From the NCBI GenBank assembly GCA_041191405.1, contig JBEEOW010000044.1, forward strand, positions 1 to 23,545: 23,545 bases of DNA. The letters run 5' to 3'. Below, one piece after another: positions 7,414 through 14,889 of this stretch. The notes under the pieces were generated by a model. It did no database searches, had not been told where the DNA came from, and saw only the letters and a list, made by a program, of their open reading frames with translations. The translations under genes and the position numbers were made by a program. Numbering within the stretch: the stretch's first letter is position 1; the number at the start of each line of letters is the position of its first letter. This DNA is from JBEEOW01 sp041191405. GTDB lineage: Bacteria > Bacteroidota > Bacteroidia > Cytophagales > UBA9547.

Positions 7414-10281
7414 CTACCCAACCATTCCATTTATAAACGTATCAACAAAGCCTAGAATCTTATTCAGGATTCTGTCACCGATTTTTTTGCGTTCAAGTAA
7501 GGTTGGTTTATCACCTTCTATGAGGTCTAGTACTTCGTCTCTTAATGGTGGTTTTTCAGCGAAAAGGTATTCTGCTATAAGCTTGTCGGTTTTGTCTTTT
7601 GATAGGTTTTCTTCTGTAACTATGTTGTTAAAAGCTTTTAGCTGTTCTTCGTTCCAGAATTTTTCAAACTCTTCTGTTACATTTTCAGTATCTTCAATAA
7701 CTGGTAAATTTTCAGCTATGAACTTTTCAATCAGTTCTTTTTTACTTCTTAATGTTGATTCTGAACCTAATAAACCAAATATTTCTTTCTCAAAATTAGA
7801 AACATCACCTTGTACTTTTGATTTAAGTTTAATCAAAAGTTGTAAAATATAATTGACATTAATTTCGTCTCTATGAATCAATTCAAGCTCAAAATCAACA
7901 TCTTCTAAAATTGAAACTTTCTCTTTTTCGCTTTCCTTTTTTACTTTGTCATGTAAGTCCAGGTACTTGCTTTTATAGTCTTCAAACTGTTGTTCATCCA
8001 TTTCTAGTGTATCCCAGTCGAAATCAGCAAAGGCTGACAATACGTTTTTCAAACGCATTAAATCTCTAAAAGCTTTTATAAAAGCAAGTTCGTCTTCTTC
8101 TGATTTTAATTCATTAACACTATCAAGTGTTGGTGTAATACTTAATAATTCTTCAAATGCTTCATTGAATTTGCCTACATAATCTTCATAAGGCTTCATT
8201 ACAATAACATCAATGGCATCTTTATTACTAAACAAGGTTATGGCATCATCAGTAGCTTTTTTCAAGTTACGGAATGAAACTATATTACCTTGTGATTTTA
8301 ATTCGTCCTTGATTCTGTTTGTTCGTGAAAAAGCTTGAATTAAACCGTGGTATTTCAAGTTTTTATCAACGTACAATGTATTTAACCCTTTGCTATCAAA
8401 ACCAGTTAAAAACATATTGACTACTAACAATATATCAACTTTTTGCTCTTTTACTTTCTTTGATACATCGTTGTAATAGTTGTAAAATGATTGGGTGTCT
8501 TTTGTTGAGTGACCTGTACCAAACATTTTATTGAAATGGACTATATACTCGTCTAATTTTTCACGACTATGTTTACTTGGAGCTTGTTCATTGTATTTTG
8601 CTTGTGGTTCTGCAACCTCATTTAAGTCTAAACTATCAATATTACCAATTTCTAATTCATCTTCATTGGCAGCAAAACTAAATACTGTTGCTATGTTTAA
8701 ACGATGCAATCCAGCTTCTTTTTTGGCTTGAAAAATATCGTAATACTTGATTAATGTTTCCACGCTACTCACACAAAACATACCCGTAAATTTTCGACTA
8801 TGGGTTTTACGGTCATGGTGTGCAATGATGTAATCCACAATTTTTTCTAATCTCGTGGGGTGTTCCATCAACTCCTTAGTATCAATGTCTTCTACCTCAA
8901 TATCAATATTGGTAGCTACGCCATCTTTTTGTTTATATCTGCCTACATACTCAATGGCAAACTTTAAAACGTTTTCATCTTTGATGGCATCTGTGATTAC
9001 ATATTTGTGCAAACAATCACCAAATAATTCTGTGGTGGTGCGTTCACCCAAGGCATTTTTAACTGAATTTTCAGCTAAAATTGGCGTACCTGTGAATCCA
9101 AACAATTGCACATTTTTGAAATATGCCATGATGTTTTTATGTGTATCACCAAATTGTGAACGGTGACATTCATCAAAAATAAATACCATTGGCTCATTTT
9201 CTAATGCTTTCATTTTTGAAGCATATTTGGGCTGAATGGCATTGTTTAGCTTTTGTATAGTGGTTACAATTAGCTTGGTATCATTTGCGAATTTATTGAC
9301 TAAATCTTGGGTATTGTTTGTGCCATCTACACTTCCTGCACTAAACTCGTTAAATTCTTTACTTGTTTGGTAATCTAAATCTTTTCTATCAACTACAAAT
9401 ACCACTTTTTTCACTTGTGGTAAATTCATTAAAATCTGACTTGCTTTAAATGAAGTCAAGGTTTTTCCGGACCCGGTAGTATGCCAGATATATCCACCTT
9501 TATTGGTGTTTTTTACTCGTTCAACAATGGCTTCCACAGCGTAATACTGATATGGACGCATTACCATTAAACGCTTATTACCTTCATGCAAAACAATGTA
9601 TTTGCATATCATTTTCGAGATATGGCAAGGCTCTAAAAAGTCGCTTGTGAAACCGTTTAAGATATTGGTTAGACGTTTGTTGTTGACATCTGTCCAATAA
9701 AATGTTTGGGTAAATTCTGGTTTAGTAGTACCAAAATTTGAATAGTATTTGGTGTTTACACCATTACTGATGATAAATATCTGAACAAATTGAAATAAAG
9801 CTGCACCAGTACCAAATGAATGTTTTTGGTAACGATTGATTTGATTGAAGGCTTCTTTTAATTCTAAACCTCTGCGTTTTAATTCTATTTGAACCAAAGG
9901 TAAACCATTGATAAGCAATGTAACATCATAACGATTTTTGTACTTGCCTTCCATGGTAATTTGATGTGTTACCTGAAACTCATTCTGACACCAAAAATCA
10001 GTATTGATAAACTCAAAATAGAGGTTATCACCATTATCACGAACAATATGTTGTTTGGCTCTTAGTGTTTTAGCCTTTTCAAATACAGAACCTTTATTGA
10101 GAATATTTACTATTCTATCAAACTCTTTATCTGTCAATTGAATGCCATTATGCTTTTCTAATTGCGATTTTAAGTTTTGTAAAAGTGATTGCTCATCTTT
10201 AATCATCACATAGGCATACCCCATGTTTGAAAGCTGTGCAATTAATTGTTCTTCAAGTATTTGTTCTGATTGTTTTGACAT
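7414..10281 (-). CDS. hsdR: Type I restriction enzyme R subunit (translocase/nuclease)
   Basis: This 955-aa HsdR is the ATP-driven DNA translocase and nuclease of a type I restriction enzyme. It joins HsdM2-HsdS and cuts DNA lacking the host methylation. The N-terminal nuclease has a PD-(D/E)xK core: RYDVTLL, with Asp near 119, then QIELKRRG near 131-138. SF2 motor motifs follow: motif I HTTGSGKT near 271-278, motif II FDECHRSQFGD near 367, motif III FTGTP near 398 and motif VI QAFSRTNRI. DECH in place of DEAH is usual in EcoR124-like enzymes. The helical C-terminal domain that contacts the methylase is present, and there is no frameshift. The gene is separated from hsdM-hsdS by the DUF3800 cassette and by a 167-bp gap containing a strong hairpin, so it may need its own promoter. 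Confidence 0.96.
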   Translation of the reverse strand: MSKQSEQILEEQLIAQLSNMGYAYVMIKDEQSLLQNLKSQLEKHNGIQLTDKEFDRIVNILNKGSVFEKAKTLRAKQHIVRDNGDNLYFEFINTDFWCQNEFQVTHQITMEGKYKNRYDVTLLINGLPLVQIELKRRGLELKEAFNQINRYQKHSFGTGAALFQFVQIFIISNGVNTKYYSNFGTTKPEFTQTFYWTDVNNKRLTNILNGFTSDFLEPCHISKMICKYIVLHEGNKRLMVMRPYQYYAVEAIVERVKNTNKGGYIWHTTGSGKTLTSFKASQILMNLPQVKKVVFVVDRKDLDYQTSKEFNEFSAGSVDGTNNTQDLVNKFANDTKLIVTTIQKLNNAIQPKYASKMKALENEPMVFIFDECHRSQFGDTHKNIMAYFKNVQLFGFTGTPILAENSVKNALGERTTTELFGDCLHKYVITDAIKDENVLKFAIEYVGRYKQKDGVATNIDIEVEDIDTKELMEHPTRLEKIVDYIIAHHDRKTHSRKFTGMFCVSSVETLIKYYDIFQAKKEAGLHRLNIATVFSFAANEDELEIGNIDSLDLNEVAEPQAKYNEQAPSKHSREKLDEYIVHFNKMFGTGHSTKDTQSFYNYYNDVSKKVKEQKVDILLVVNMFLTGFDSKGLNTLYVDKNLKYHGLIQAFSRTNRIKDELKSQGNIVSFRNLKKATDDAITLFSNKDAIDVIVMKPYEDYVGKFNEAFEELLSITPTLDSVNELKSEEDELAFIKAFRDLMRLKNVLSAFADFDWDTLEMDEQQFEDYKSKYLDLHDKVKKESEKEKVSILEDVDFELELIHRDEINVNYILQLLIKLKSKVQGDVSNFEKEIFGLLGSESTLRSKKELIEKFIAENLPVIEDTENVTEEFEKFWNEEQLKAFNNIVTEENLSKDKTDKLIAEYLFAEKPPLRDEVLDLIEGDKPTLLERKKIGDRILNKILGFVDTFINGMVG

Positions 10282-10356
10282 AAATATTTAAACAAACTAA
10301 ATAATAAAATTGATTTTAAATGAATTTTTCTAAAGGTACTCTTGTTTTATAGCTAG

Positions 10357-10368
10357 TTTAGTACTAAT
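10357..10368. repeat. Short palindrome upstream of hsdR
   Basis: TTAGTACTAA at 10358-10367 is a perfect 10-bp palindrome in the gap ahead of hsdR. It could be an operator half or chance in AT-rich DNA. No repeat of it was seen nearby. Confidence 0.2.
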
Positions 10369-10382
10369 ATTGCATTGTTCTC

Positions 10383-10390
10383 TACCTTTG
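10383..10390 (+). promoter_or_regulatory. Possible Bacteroidota -7 element (TACCTTTG) reading into the hairpin
   Basis: TACCTTTG fits the TAnnTTTG -7 consensus of Bacteroidota sigma factor promoters on the + strand, opposite to all neighbouring genes. No clear -33 TTG at the usual spacing is visible. If active, it would yield a short transcript ending at the T-tract near 10443. The element also forms the left arm of a hairpin: ACCTTTG (10384-10390) pairs with CAAAGGT (10403-10409), so it may be structural only. Confidence 0.22.
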
Positions 10391-10412
10391 GTTTGGAACT
10401 TACAAAGGTCTT

Positions 10413-10443
10413 AAACGTTGAACCCGAATCAACGTTTTTTTTT
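10413..10443 (+). terminator. Strong intrinsic-terminator-like hairpin between the DUF3800 cassette and hsdR
   Basis: AAACGTTGA (10413-10421) pairs perfectly with TCAACGTTT (10429-10437) around a 7-nt loop, and nine T residues (10435-10443) run out of the right arm on the + strand. On the + strand this is a textbook terminator. On the - strand, where the genes run, the hairpin starts about 12 nt after the stop of the small BECR-like gene, but only three U residues follow. It could be a bidirectional terminator that closes the cassette, or it could block antisense transcription into it. Confidence 0.6.
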
Positions 10444-10448
10444 GCTCT

Positions 10449-10898
10449 TTACTTTCCAAAATACTTTTCAGTTCTTTCAAAATCAGGACTATCTAAAATA
10501 TTGTCAATATCAGTTTTCTCATAAGCTGTAACTAATTTAGCTTTCAATAAGCCTGTAAATCTTATAATTACAACATAATTTCCCTTTACTATAGCTAGTC
10601 GTCTGTCTTTATAATATTCTTTGTCTTTTGTGTTCCAACCCTTTTTTAATATTGCGGTTGAATCCATTAGAACATCTTTTATCCACAACATTTTTTCCAA
10701 TCTATTGTATGAAAGTATAGACTTGTCTTTTTCTATTCTATCTGCACTTTCAAAGAATACATGGTCAAACATATCTTCATAAAATTTCACTTTGATATTA
10801 TCAAATGTTAAAATTTCTGAAATGCAATATTCCATTTTCCATAATTGCCGAAGTTCTTCCTCAGTCATCTTTTGAGGTTTTATTTTTTTGTATTCCAT
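10449..10898 (-). CDS. Small protein resembling BECR/RelE-fold RNases, partner of the DUF3800 protein
   Basis: This 149-aa protein is not recognised with certainty. Its C-terminal half has the strand pattern RRLAIVKGNYVVIIRF, then LKAKLVTAYEKTD and a terminal DSPDFE. A helix RLEKMLWIKDVL with a KKGWNTKDKEYYKDRR turn precedes it. This spacing resembles the BECR (barnase-EndoU-colicin-RelE) RNase fold described in phage polyvalent proteins and RelE-type toxins, so an RNase role is a reasonable inference. No catalytic residue can be assigned. ATG 10898 is chosen over TTG 10904: it overlaps the DUF3800 stop as TAATG and has GGAGG (10909-10905) six nt upstream, rare in this window. That motif also falls in codons for the Glu-Gly-Gly end of the preceding protein, so it may be coincidental. 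Confidence 0.72.
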   Translation of the reverse strand: MEYKKIKPQKMTEEELRQLWKMEYCISEILTFDNIKVKFYEDMFDHVFFESADRIEKDKSILSYNRLEKMLWIKDVLMDSTAILKKGWNTKDKEYYKDRRLAIVKGNYVVIIRFTGLLKAKLVTAYEKTDIDNILDSPDFERTEKYFGK

Positions 10899-11593
10899 TA
10901 CCAACCTCCTTCAAGATTAATTTTAAATACATTAAATTTCTCCTCAGATTTTGGAGTAGGTGTAATACTTGACCCTAAATATTTTCTTTCGCAATATTCT
11001 ATTATAGTTTTTTTTGTTACACTAGTAATTTCATTATTAAACTTAGCATTCGTTAAACCGGTTAATATATCTGCTAGTTGAATACCTAATGACTGGTCAG
11101 AAGGTAAACCTTGTAATTGAATAATTTCAGAAGTTAAATTTGTACTAGATAGACATTTATGTAAGTCATGTAAGCGTCCTCTATCTCTGTTTTTTTTTAG
11201 GTCAAGATAGATTGAATACGTATTAAAATCATAAATCCAATGGTGTAGTAACTGGTAGTAAAATTTATAAAAACCTAACTCTCCATCTTTATTATTAAAT
11301 TTAATATTATCAACTTTGTCTGCCTCAATTAAAATAACCCTAAAACGAAGTTGTGGTGATTGAAAAAAGAAATCCAAAATTTCTTTATACAATTCTATAT
11401 ATGCTGGAGAAACTTTATTCCATTTCAATTCTCCATTAATGCCATATTTCTTTTTAATTGTAGTCATGTTTGTTTTAAACACAACCCTATAATCACTAGG
11501 CATCCAAATACCGCCAATGGCAGTAAATTTATGAGCTTCTTTTTGAACTAAGGCTTCTAAGCCACTTTCGTCACTATAAACTTCAAAATTCAT
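10898..11593 (-). CDS. DUF3800-domain protein
   Basis: This 231-aa protein has the DUF3800 hallmarks. The N-terminal strand ends in YSDESG, with acidic residues Asp8 and Glu9. The strand IYLDLKKNRDRG lies in the middle. The helix SDQSLGIQLADILTG, near 165-179, supplies a further conserved Asp. The fold is thought to be RNase H-like, and the acidic residues suggest metal-dependent nuclease or phosphotransfer activity, but the substrate is unknown. DUF3800 genes are common in phages, plasmids and defence islands. Here the gene begins 12 nt after hsdS and overlaps the next small gene, so the pair forms a cassette in the middle of the type I operon. The family call is good; function is not established. 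Confidence 0.85.
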   Translation of the reverse strand: MNFEVYSDESGLEALVQKEAHKFTAIGGIWMPSDYRVVFKTNMTTIKKKYGINGELKWNKVSPAYIELYKEILDFFFQSPQLRFRVILIEADKVDNIKFNNKDGELGFYKFYYQLLHHWIYDFNTYSIYLDLKKNRDRGRLHDLHKCLSSTNLTSEIIQLQGLPSDQSLGIQLADILTGLTNAKFNNEITSVTKKTIIEYCERKYLGSSITPTPKSEEKFNVFKINLEGGW

Positions 11594-11605
11594 ATTGTCG
11601 TTATT

Positions 11606-12850
11606 TTAACAAAACATCCCCTGTAAAAGCCCCTTTTTCCAAACTTCCATTTTAGCTATTTGCTCACCACAATGATTGATTTTATCATCTATGGATGTAA
11701 GGAAATTGGCAATAAGAGTTTGTTCGTGAATGGACGGAATTGGTATTCTTAATGATTTAATTATTTCGGCTGATAAATTTCCTTGACCACCTTGGATGTA
11801 TGTATTAATTATGTTGTCCTTATTCAAAATAAGGAAATTACATAAGTATCTATTATCTAATTTGGTACGAATACAAAGAATCGCTTGGTTTATAGCACCA
11901 TTCATTTTTGAAATACCTACTTCTCCACTAGTAGCTCCATATAATGCGTATAGTAAATCACCTATTTCAACCAATTTAGCTGAAGAATTTTTAAGCCCTT
12001 CTGCTGTAATAAATTGTTCTGTTTTGTCTGAGTGTATTTCACCTGACCGAATAAATTTTATATCGCCACCAAAATATTCTCTTTTCGATGTTAAAGGTGT
12101 TCCTCCTGAAAAAAATGTCCCAACGTCCCCCAAACTCTTCACTTCCCACTCAGGGAAATCATTGCCATTTTCATCTTTAAACCTTAATTCTTGAGAGAAA
12201 ATCTTTTGCATTACACCTTTTTTGTATTGCTCCAAAAGGCTTTTCTTTTTCTTTAAGGCATGTAGCTTTTCGTCAACTGAGGTTAAGAATGTGGCTATTA
12301 TTTGTTGTTCGGCAATTGAAGGGAAATTGATTTCAATACCAGAAGTTCTTCCTACGTTTATACTTAAAACTTTTGAACCTTGGGATTCTTTTTGAATTTG
12401 TAATCTTACTTTATTTGATTTAAACAAATATCCGTTAAATCCTATATGAAAATACCCTTTGTGAGGTCTTGCTAACAAAGTATGTAAACCTGCAAGAATT
12501 TTCTCATTATTAAGATTAACAATTTCAATACTTTTTCCAACATCATTTAAATCCTCTGAGGCATCAGCAAAAATCAAATCACCTTCTTTACAATAAAAAT
12601 CTTCTGATATTCTTTCAATTGAAATTTCTTCATTTATAAAAGGAACTACTTCTTTTGTAATATCAAATAAGGTTTGAAATTTAGTATGAATATCACCGTA
12701 ATGGATATTTTTAACATTACCAGTTTCATAATTCAAATTATCTCTTGAAAATGAATTAGTAACTTTAAAATCAGCAACATCCCCTAACTTCTTTTTCTCC
12801 CATCCCCCTTTAAATTCAGGAAAACGTAATTTTGGTATTAGTTTTTCCAT
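11606..12850 (-). CDS. hsdS: Type I restriction-modification specificity subunit
   Basis: HsdS (414 aa) chooses the bipartite target sequence for both methylation and cleavage. Two target-recognition domains are seen, at roughly residues 15-185 and 230-385. Each is followed by a conserved helical spacer: EQQIIATFLTSVDEKL with YKKGVMQKIF centrally, and EQTLIANFLTSIDDKI with WKKGLLQGMF at the C terminus. Each recognition domain is introduced by a matching segment (GGWEKKKLGDVADF and PEWEVKSLGDVGTF). The duplication is the normal pseudo-dimeric plan of the subunit. The first domain is variable in sequence and the target cannot be predicted. It starts 2 nt after the hsdM stop. No invertase or second hsdS was found, so phase-variable shuffling is not indicated. 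Confidence 0.95.
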   Translation of the reverse strand: MEKLIPKLRFPEFKGGWEKKKLGDVADFKVTNSFSRDNLNYETGNVKNIHYGDIHTKFQTLFDITKEVVPFINEEISIERISEDFYCKEGDLIFADASEDLNDVGKSIEIVNLNNEKILAGLHTLLARPHKGYFHIGFNGYLFKSNKVRLQIQKESQGSKVLSINVGRTSGIEINFPSIAEQQIIATFLTSVDEKLHALKKKKSLLEQYKKGVMQKIFSQELRFKDENGNDFPEWEVKSLGDVGTFFSGGTPLTSKREYFGGDIKFIRSGEIHSDKTEQFITAEGLKNSSAKLVEIGDLLYALYGATSGEVGISKMNGAINQAILCIRTKLDNRYLCNFLILNKDNIINTYIQGGQGNLSAEIIKSLRIPIPSIHEQTLIANFLTSIDDKINHCGEQIAKMEVWKKGLLQGMFC

Positions 12851-12852
12851 GA

Positions 12853-14421
12853 TTAAAAAGGAGTTGAAATATTTAATTGTTTACAAAAATCAGCAATCAG
12901 TTTATCGGTTTCAACCATTTGGCTATCCAATTCTTTAATTTCTTGGGCTATGGCATTGATGTCAATACTGTCTTCGGCTTCAAAAGTATCTACATAACGA
13001 GGAATATTGAGGTTATAATCATTGGTAGCTACATCACTCAATAAAGCTAGTTTACTGTATTTGTCTTCTTCGGTACGGTTACGGTATGTTTCTACAATTT
13101 TGTCAATATGGAAATCACGCAAAATGTTTTGCGTTTTCACTTTATCAAAATGCTGACTAGCATCAATAAACAATATATTTTGAGGGTTTTCTCTACATTT
13201 TTTGAATACCATAATACAAGTTGGAATACTTGTACCATAAAATATATTGGCTGGCAAACCAATAACGGCATCTAGGTAATTGCGTTCCTCAATCAAATAT
13301 TTACGGATATGCCCCTCAGCACCACCTCTAAACAAAACACCATGTGGTAATACAATTGCCATTGTACCATTTTCAGCCAAATGATGAATCATGTGTTGCA
13401 CAAAGGCAAAATCAGCCTTACTAGAAGGTGCTAGTTTACCATATTGGCTAAAACGGTCATCATTCAAATGTATCAAATTCGCAGACCATTGAGCCGAAAA
13501 TGGCGGATTTGCCACAATAGCCTCAAAGGTTTTGTCCATGTGTTGCGGACGTTCAAGCGTATCTTCTTGCTTTATATCAAATTGGCGGTAATGAACATCA
13601 TGCAAAATCATGTTCATTCGAGCCAAGTTGTAGGTAGTACGGTTCAGTTCTTGTCCGTAAAACTCACTTACTTTCACTTCTTTGGCTACACGCAACAACA
13701 ACGACCCCGAACCACAAGTAGGGTCATAAACCGACCTTAATTTGCTTTTGCCTGTGGTAACAAGCTTTGCCAATACTTTACTTACTTCTTGTGGGGTATA
13801 AAACTCACCAGCTTTTTTACCTGCACCACTTGCAAACTGTGCAATAAGGTATTCGTAAGCATCACCAAGTACATCAATTTCAGCATCTTCTAATTTGAAA
13901 TCAATTTGGTCAAGGTGAAAAAGTACTTTTGAAATCAGTTGATTTCTATCTTCGGTGGTTTTACCAAGTTTGGTACTGTTTAAGTCCATATCCTCGAAGA
14001 GATTATCAAAATCCTCTTCGCTTTCAGTACCCATAGTACTGTTTTGGATATTGTTTAAAATACGCTGTAAATCTTCAAGAATGAAATTGTTTTCATTTTC
14101 AGAATCATTATTGCCACGTTTGGCAATTTCCTTAAACAGCTCTGATGGCTTTAAGAAATAGCCCAGTTTATCAATAGATTCTTCGTGTAGTACTTGAATA
14201 AATTCCTTACCCGATTCTGAATTTTCGTCAATAGCTGTGAAAGTAATCTTATCTTCTTTCAATATACCATTGGCATATATTTCTTGCTTTTCAGAAAGGT
14301 ATTTATAAAAAATAAAGCCTAAAATATAATCTCTGAACTCATCTGCACCCATTTTTCCACGTAGTGCATTGGCTATATTCCAAAGTTGTTGTTCTAAAAC
14401 TCGTTTTTGATCTTCTGACAT
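12853..14421 (-). CDS. hsdM: Type I restriction-modification DNA methyltransferase subunit
   Basis: This 522-aa HsdM transfers a methyl group from S-adenosylmethionine to adenine N6 in the target bound by HsdS. The N-terminal helical HsdM_N domain begins with EQQLWNIANALRGKMGADEFRDY. The catalytic N6-methylase domain has motif I DPTCGSGSLLLR near residues 229-240, which binds AdoMet, and motif IV ANPPF near 302-306. The C terminus is helical and contacts HsdS. Length and motifs match EcoR124-like M subunits and no lesion is seen. It is the first gene of the long - strand cluster, so expression of the cluster probably depends on the intergenic region to its right, which holds a palindrome and a candidate -7 element. 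Confidence 0.97.
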   Translation of the reverse strand: MSEDQKRVLEQQLWNIANALRGKMGADEFRDYILGFIFYKYLSEKQEIYANGILKEDKITFTAIDENSESGKEFIQVLHEESIDKLGYFLKPSELFKEIAKRGNNDSENENNFILEDLQRILNNIQNSTMGTESEEDFDNLFEDMDLNSTKLGKTTEDRNQLISKVLFHLDQIDFKLEDAEIDVLGDAYEYLIAQFASGAGKKAGEFYTPQEVSKVLAKLVTTGKSKLRSVYDPTCGSGSLLLRVAKEVKVSEFYGQELNRTTYNLARMNMILHDVHYRQFDIKQEDTLERPQHMDKTFEAIVANPPFSAQWSANLIHLNDDRFSQYGKLAPSSKADFAFVQHMIHHLAENGTMAIVLPHGVLFRGGAEGHIRKYLIEERNYLDAVIGLPANIFYGTSIPTCIMVFKKCRENPQNILFIDASQHFDKVKTQNILRDFHIDKIVETYRNRTEEDKYSKLALLSDVATNDYNLNIPRYVDTFEAEDSIDINAIAQEIKELDSQMVETDKLIADFCKQLNISTPF

Positions 14422-14441
14422 TGTACTCTATTGAATAATTT

Positions 14442-14460
14442 ATTTCAAATATATTGAAAT
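14442..14460. promoter_or_regulatory. Inverted repeat over the hsdM promoter region, possible operator
   Basis: ATTTCAA (14442-14448) and TTGAAAT (14454-14460) form a perfect 7-bp inverted repeat with a 5-bp spacer, 21 bp upstream of the hsdM start. It overlaps the candidate -7 element. One more half-site, TTGAAAT, occurs at 14489-14495. The layout is typical of an operator for a dimeric repressor, but no obvious controller gene is encoded nearby. Confidence 0.35.
14446..14453 (-). promoter_or_regulatory. Candidate -7 element for hsdM (TATATTTG)
   Basis: Read on the - strand this is TATATTTG, an exact match to the TAnnTTTG -7 consensus of Bacteroidota, 24 bp ahead of the hsdM ATG. The nearest upstream TTG is about 29 nt away, longer than the usual spacing, so the promoter is only partly supported. 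Confidence 0.38.
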
Positions 14461-14726
14461 TTGGGTAAAAGTAAGAAGAAAACAAAAATTGAAATATGTG
14501 CGTATTCAAATTATTTTATGTAAAAATCACGAATATACAACCATCGCAATTTCGGTATGAAGCTTGGCAATTAAATAATTTATTTATGATGATTTCATCT
14601 ATTGATAATTAACGAACATTGCCAATTTTAAAGTAGTGTTTTTTACTTAAAAAATATATGTAAACTTTTTGTAGTTAAAATAAAATTCTATAAAATTGTA
14701 AGTATTAAAATATCACAACAGATATA

Positions 14727-14870
14727 CTTTCATTAGCCAATTCATTTTATAACAACTTAATGGAAGCTTATACTATTTCAAAATTTATTTCAACAAAAGG
14801 TTTAGATTAAAATGCCCAAGTAGTTAGAATCATGATTTTGTATAGTGAACTGAAAATGTGGCGGTTAAAA
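14727..14870 (+). pseudogene. Relic of the 3' end of a second SRAP gene
   Basis: In one + frame this segment reads LSLANSFYNNLMEAYTIS, then KFISTKGLD, a TAA at 14808-14810, and then NAQVVRIMILYSELKM. The intact SRAP gene ends LSLAKPYNENLMDAYTIS, KLISTKGANTNVEEVRN, KFLYSELEMRLF. The match covers the last ~45 codons with point changes, small length differences and one stop. The DNA also matches closely, for example ACTTTCATTAGC and TTTTGTATAGTGAA. It has the same orientation as the intact gene at 1751-2473 and no upstream part. It ends just before the Lamassu-like operon. It is a non-functional scar that shows where a SRAP gene used to end. Confidence 0.8.
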
Positions 14871-14889
14871 TCTATTAAATTATTATAAA

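Larger units (their letters stand above)
14422..14726. other. AT-rich divergent intergenic region, no gene seen
   Basis: This part of the 468-bp gap between hsdM (leftward) and the Lamassu-like operon (rightward) has no convincing reading frame or RNA gene. It holds the palindrome and -7 candidate listed separately. It must also contain promoters for one or both divergent operons. No full TTG/TAnnTTTG promoter could be placed for the rightward operon. Confidence 0.6.

Noticed and set aside
9160..9190. Altered Walker B (DECH) in HsdR as a defect
   Set aside because: DECH is the usual motif II in EcoR124-like HsdR proteins, so it is not a lesion.
11606..12850. hsdS internal repeats as a shufflon or phase-variation site
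   Set aside because: The repeats are the normal duplicated conserved regions of a two-domain HsdS; no recombinase gene or second hsdS copy is present.
11796..13740. Plus-strand reading frames inside hsdS and hsdM (11796-12194, 13444-13740)
   Set aside because: They are antisense shadows with no recognisable protein character inside well-conserved genes.
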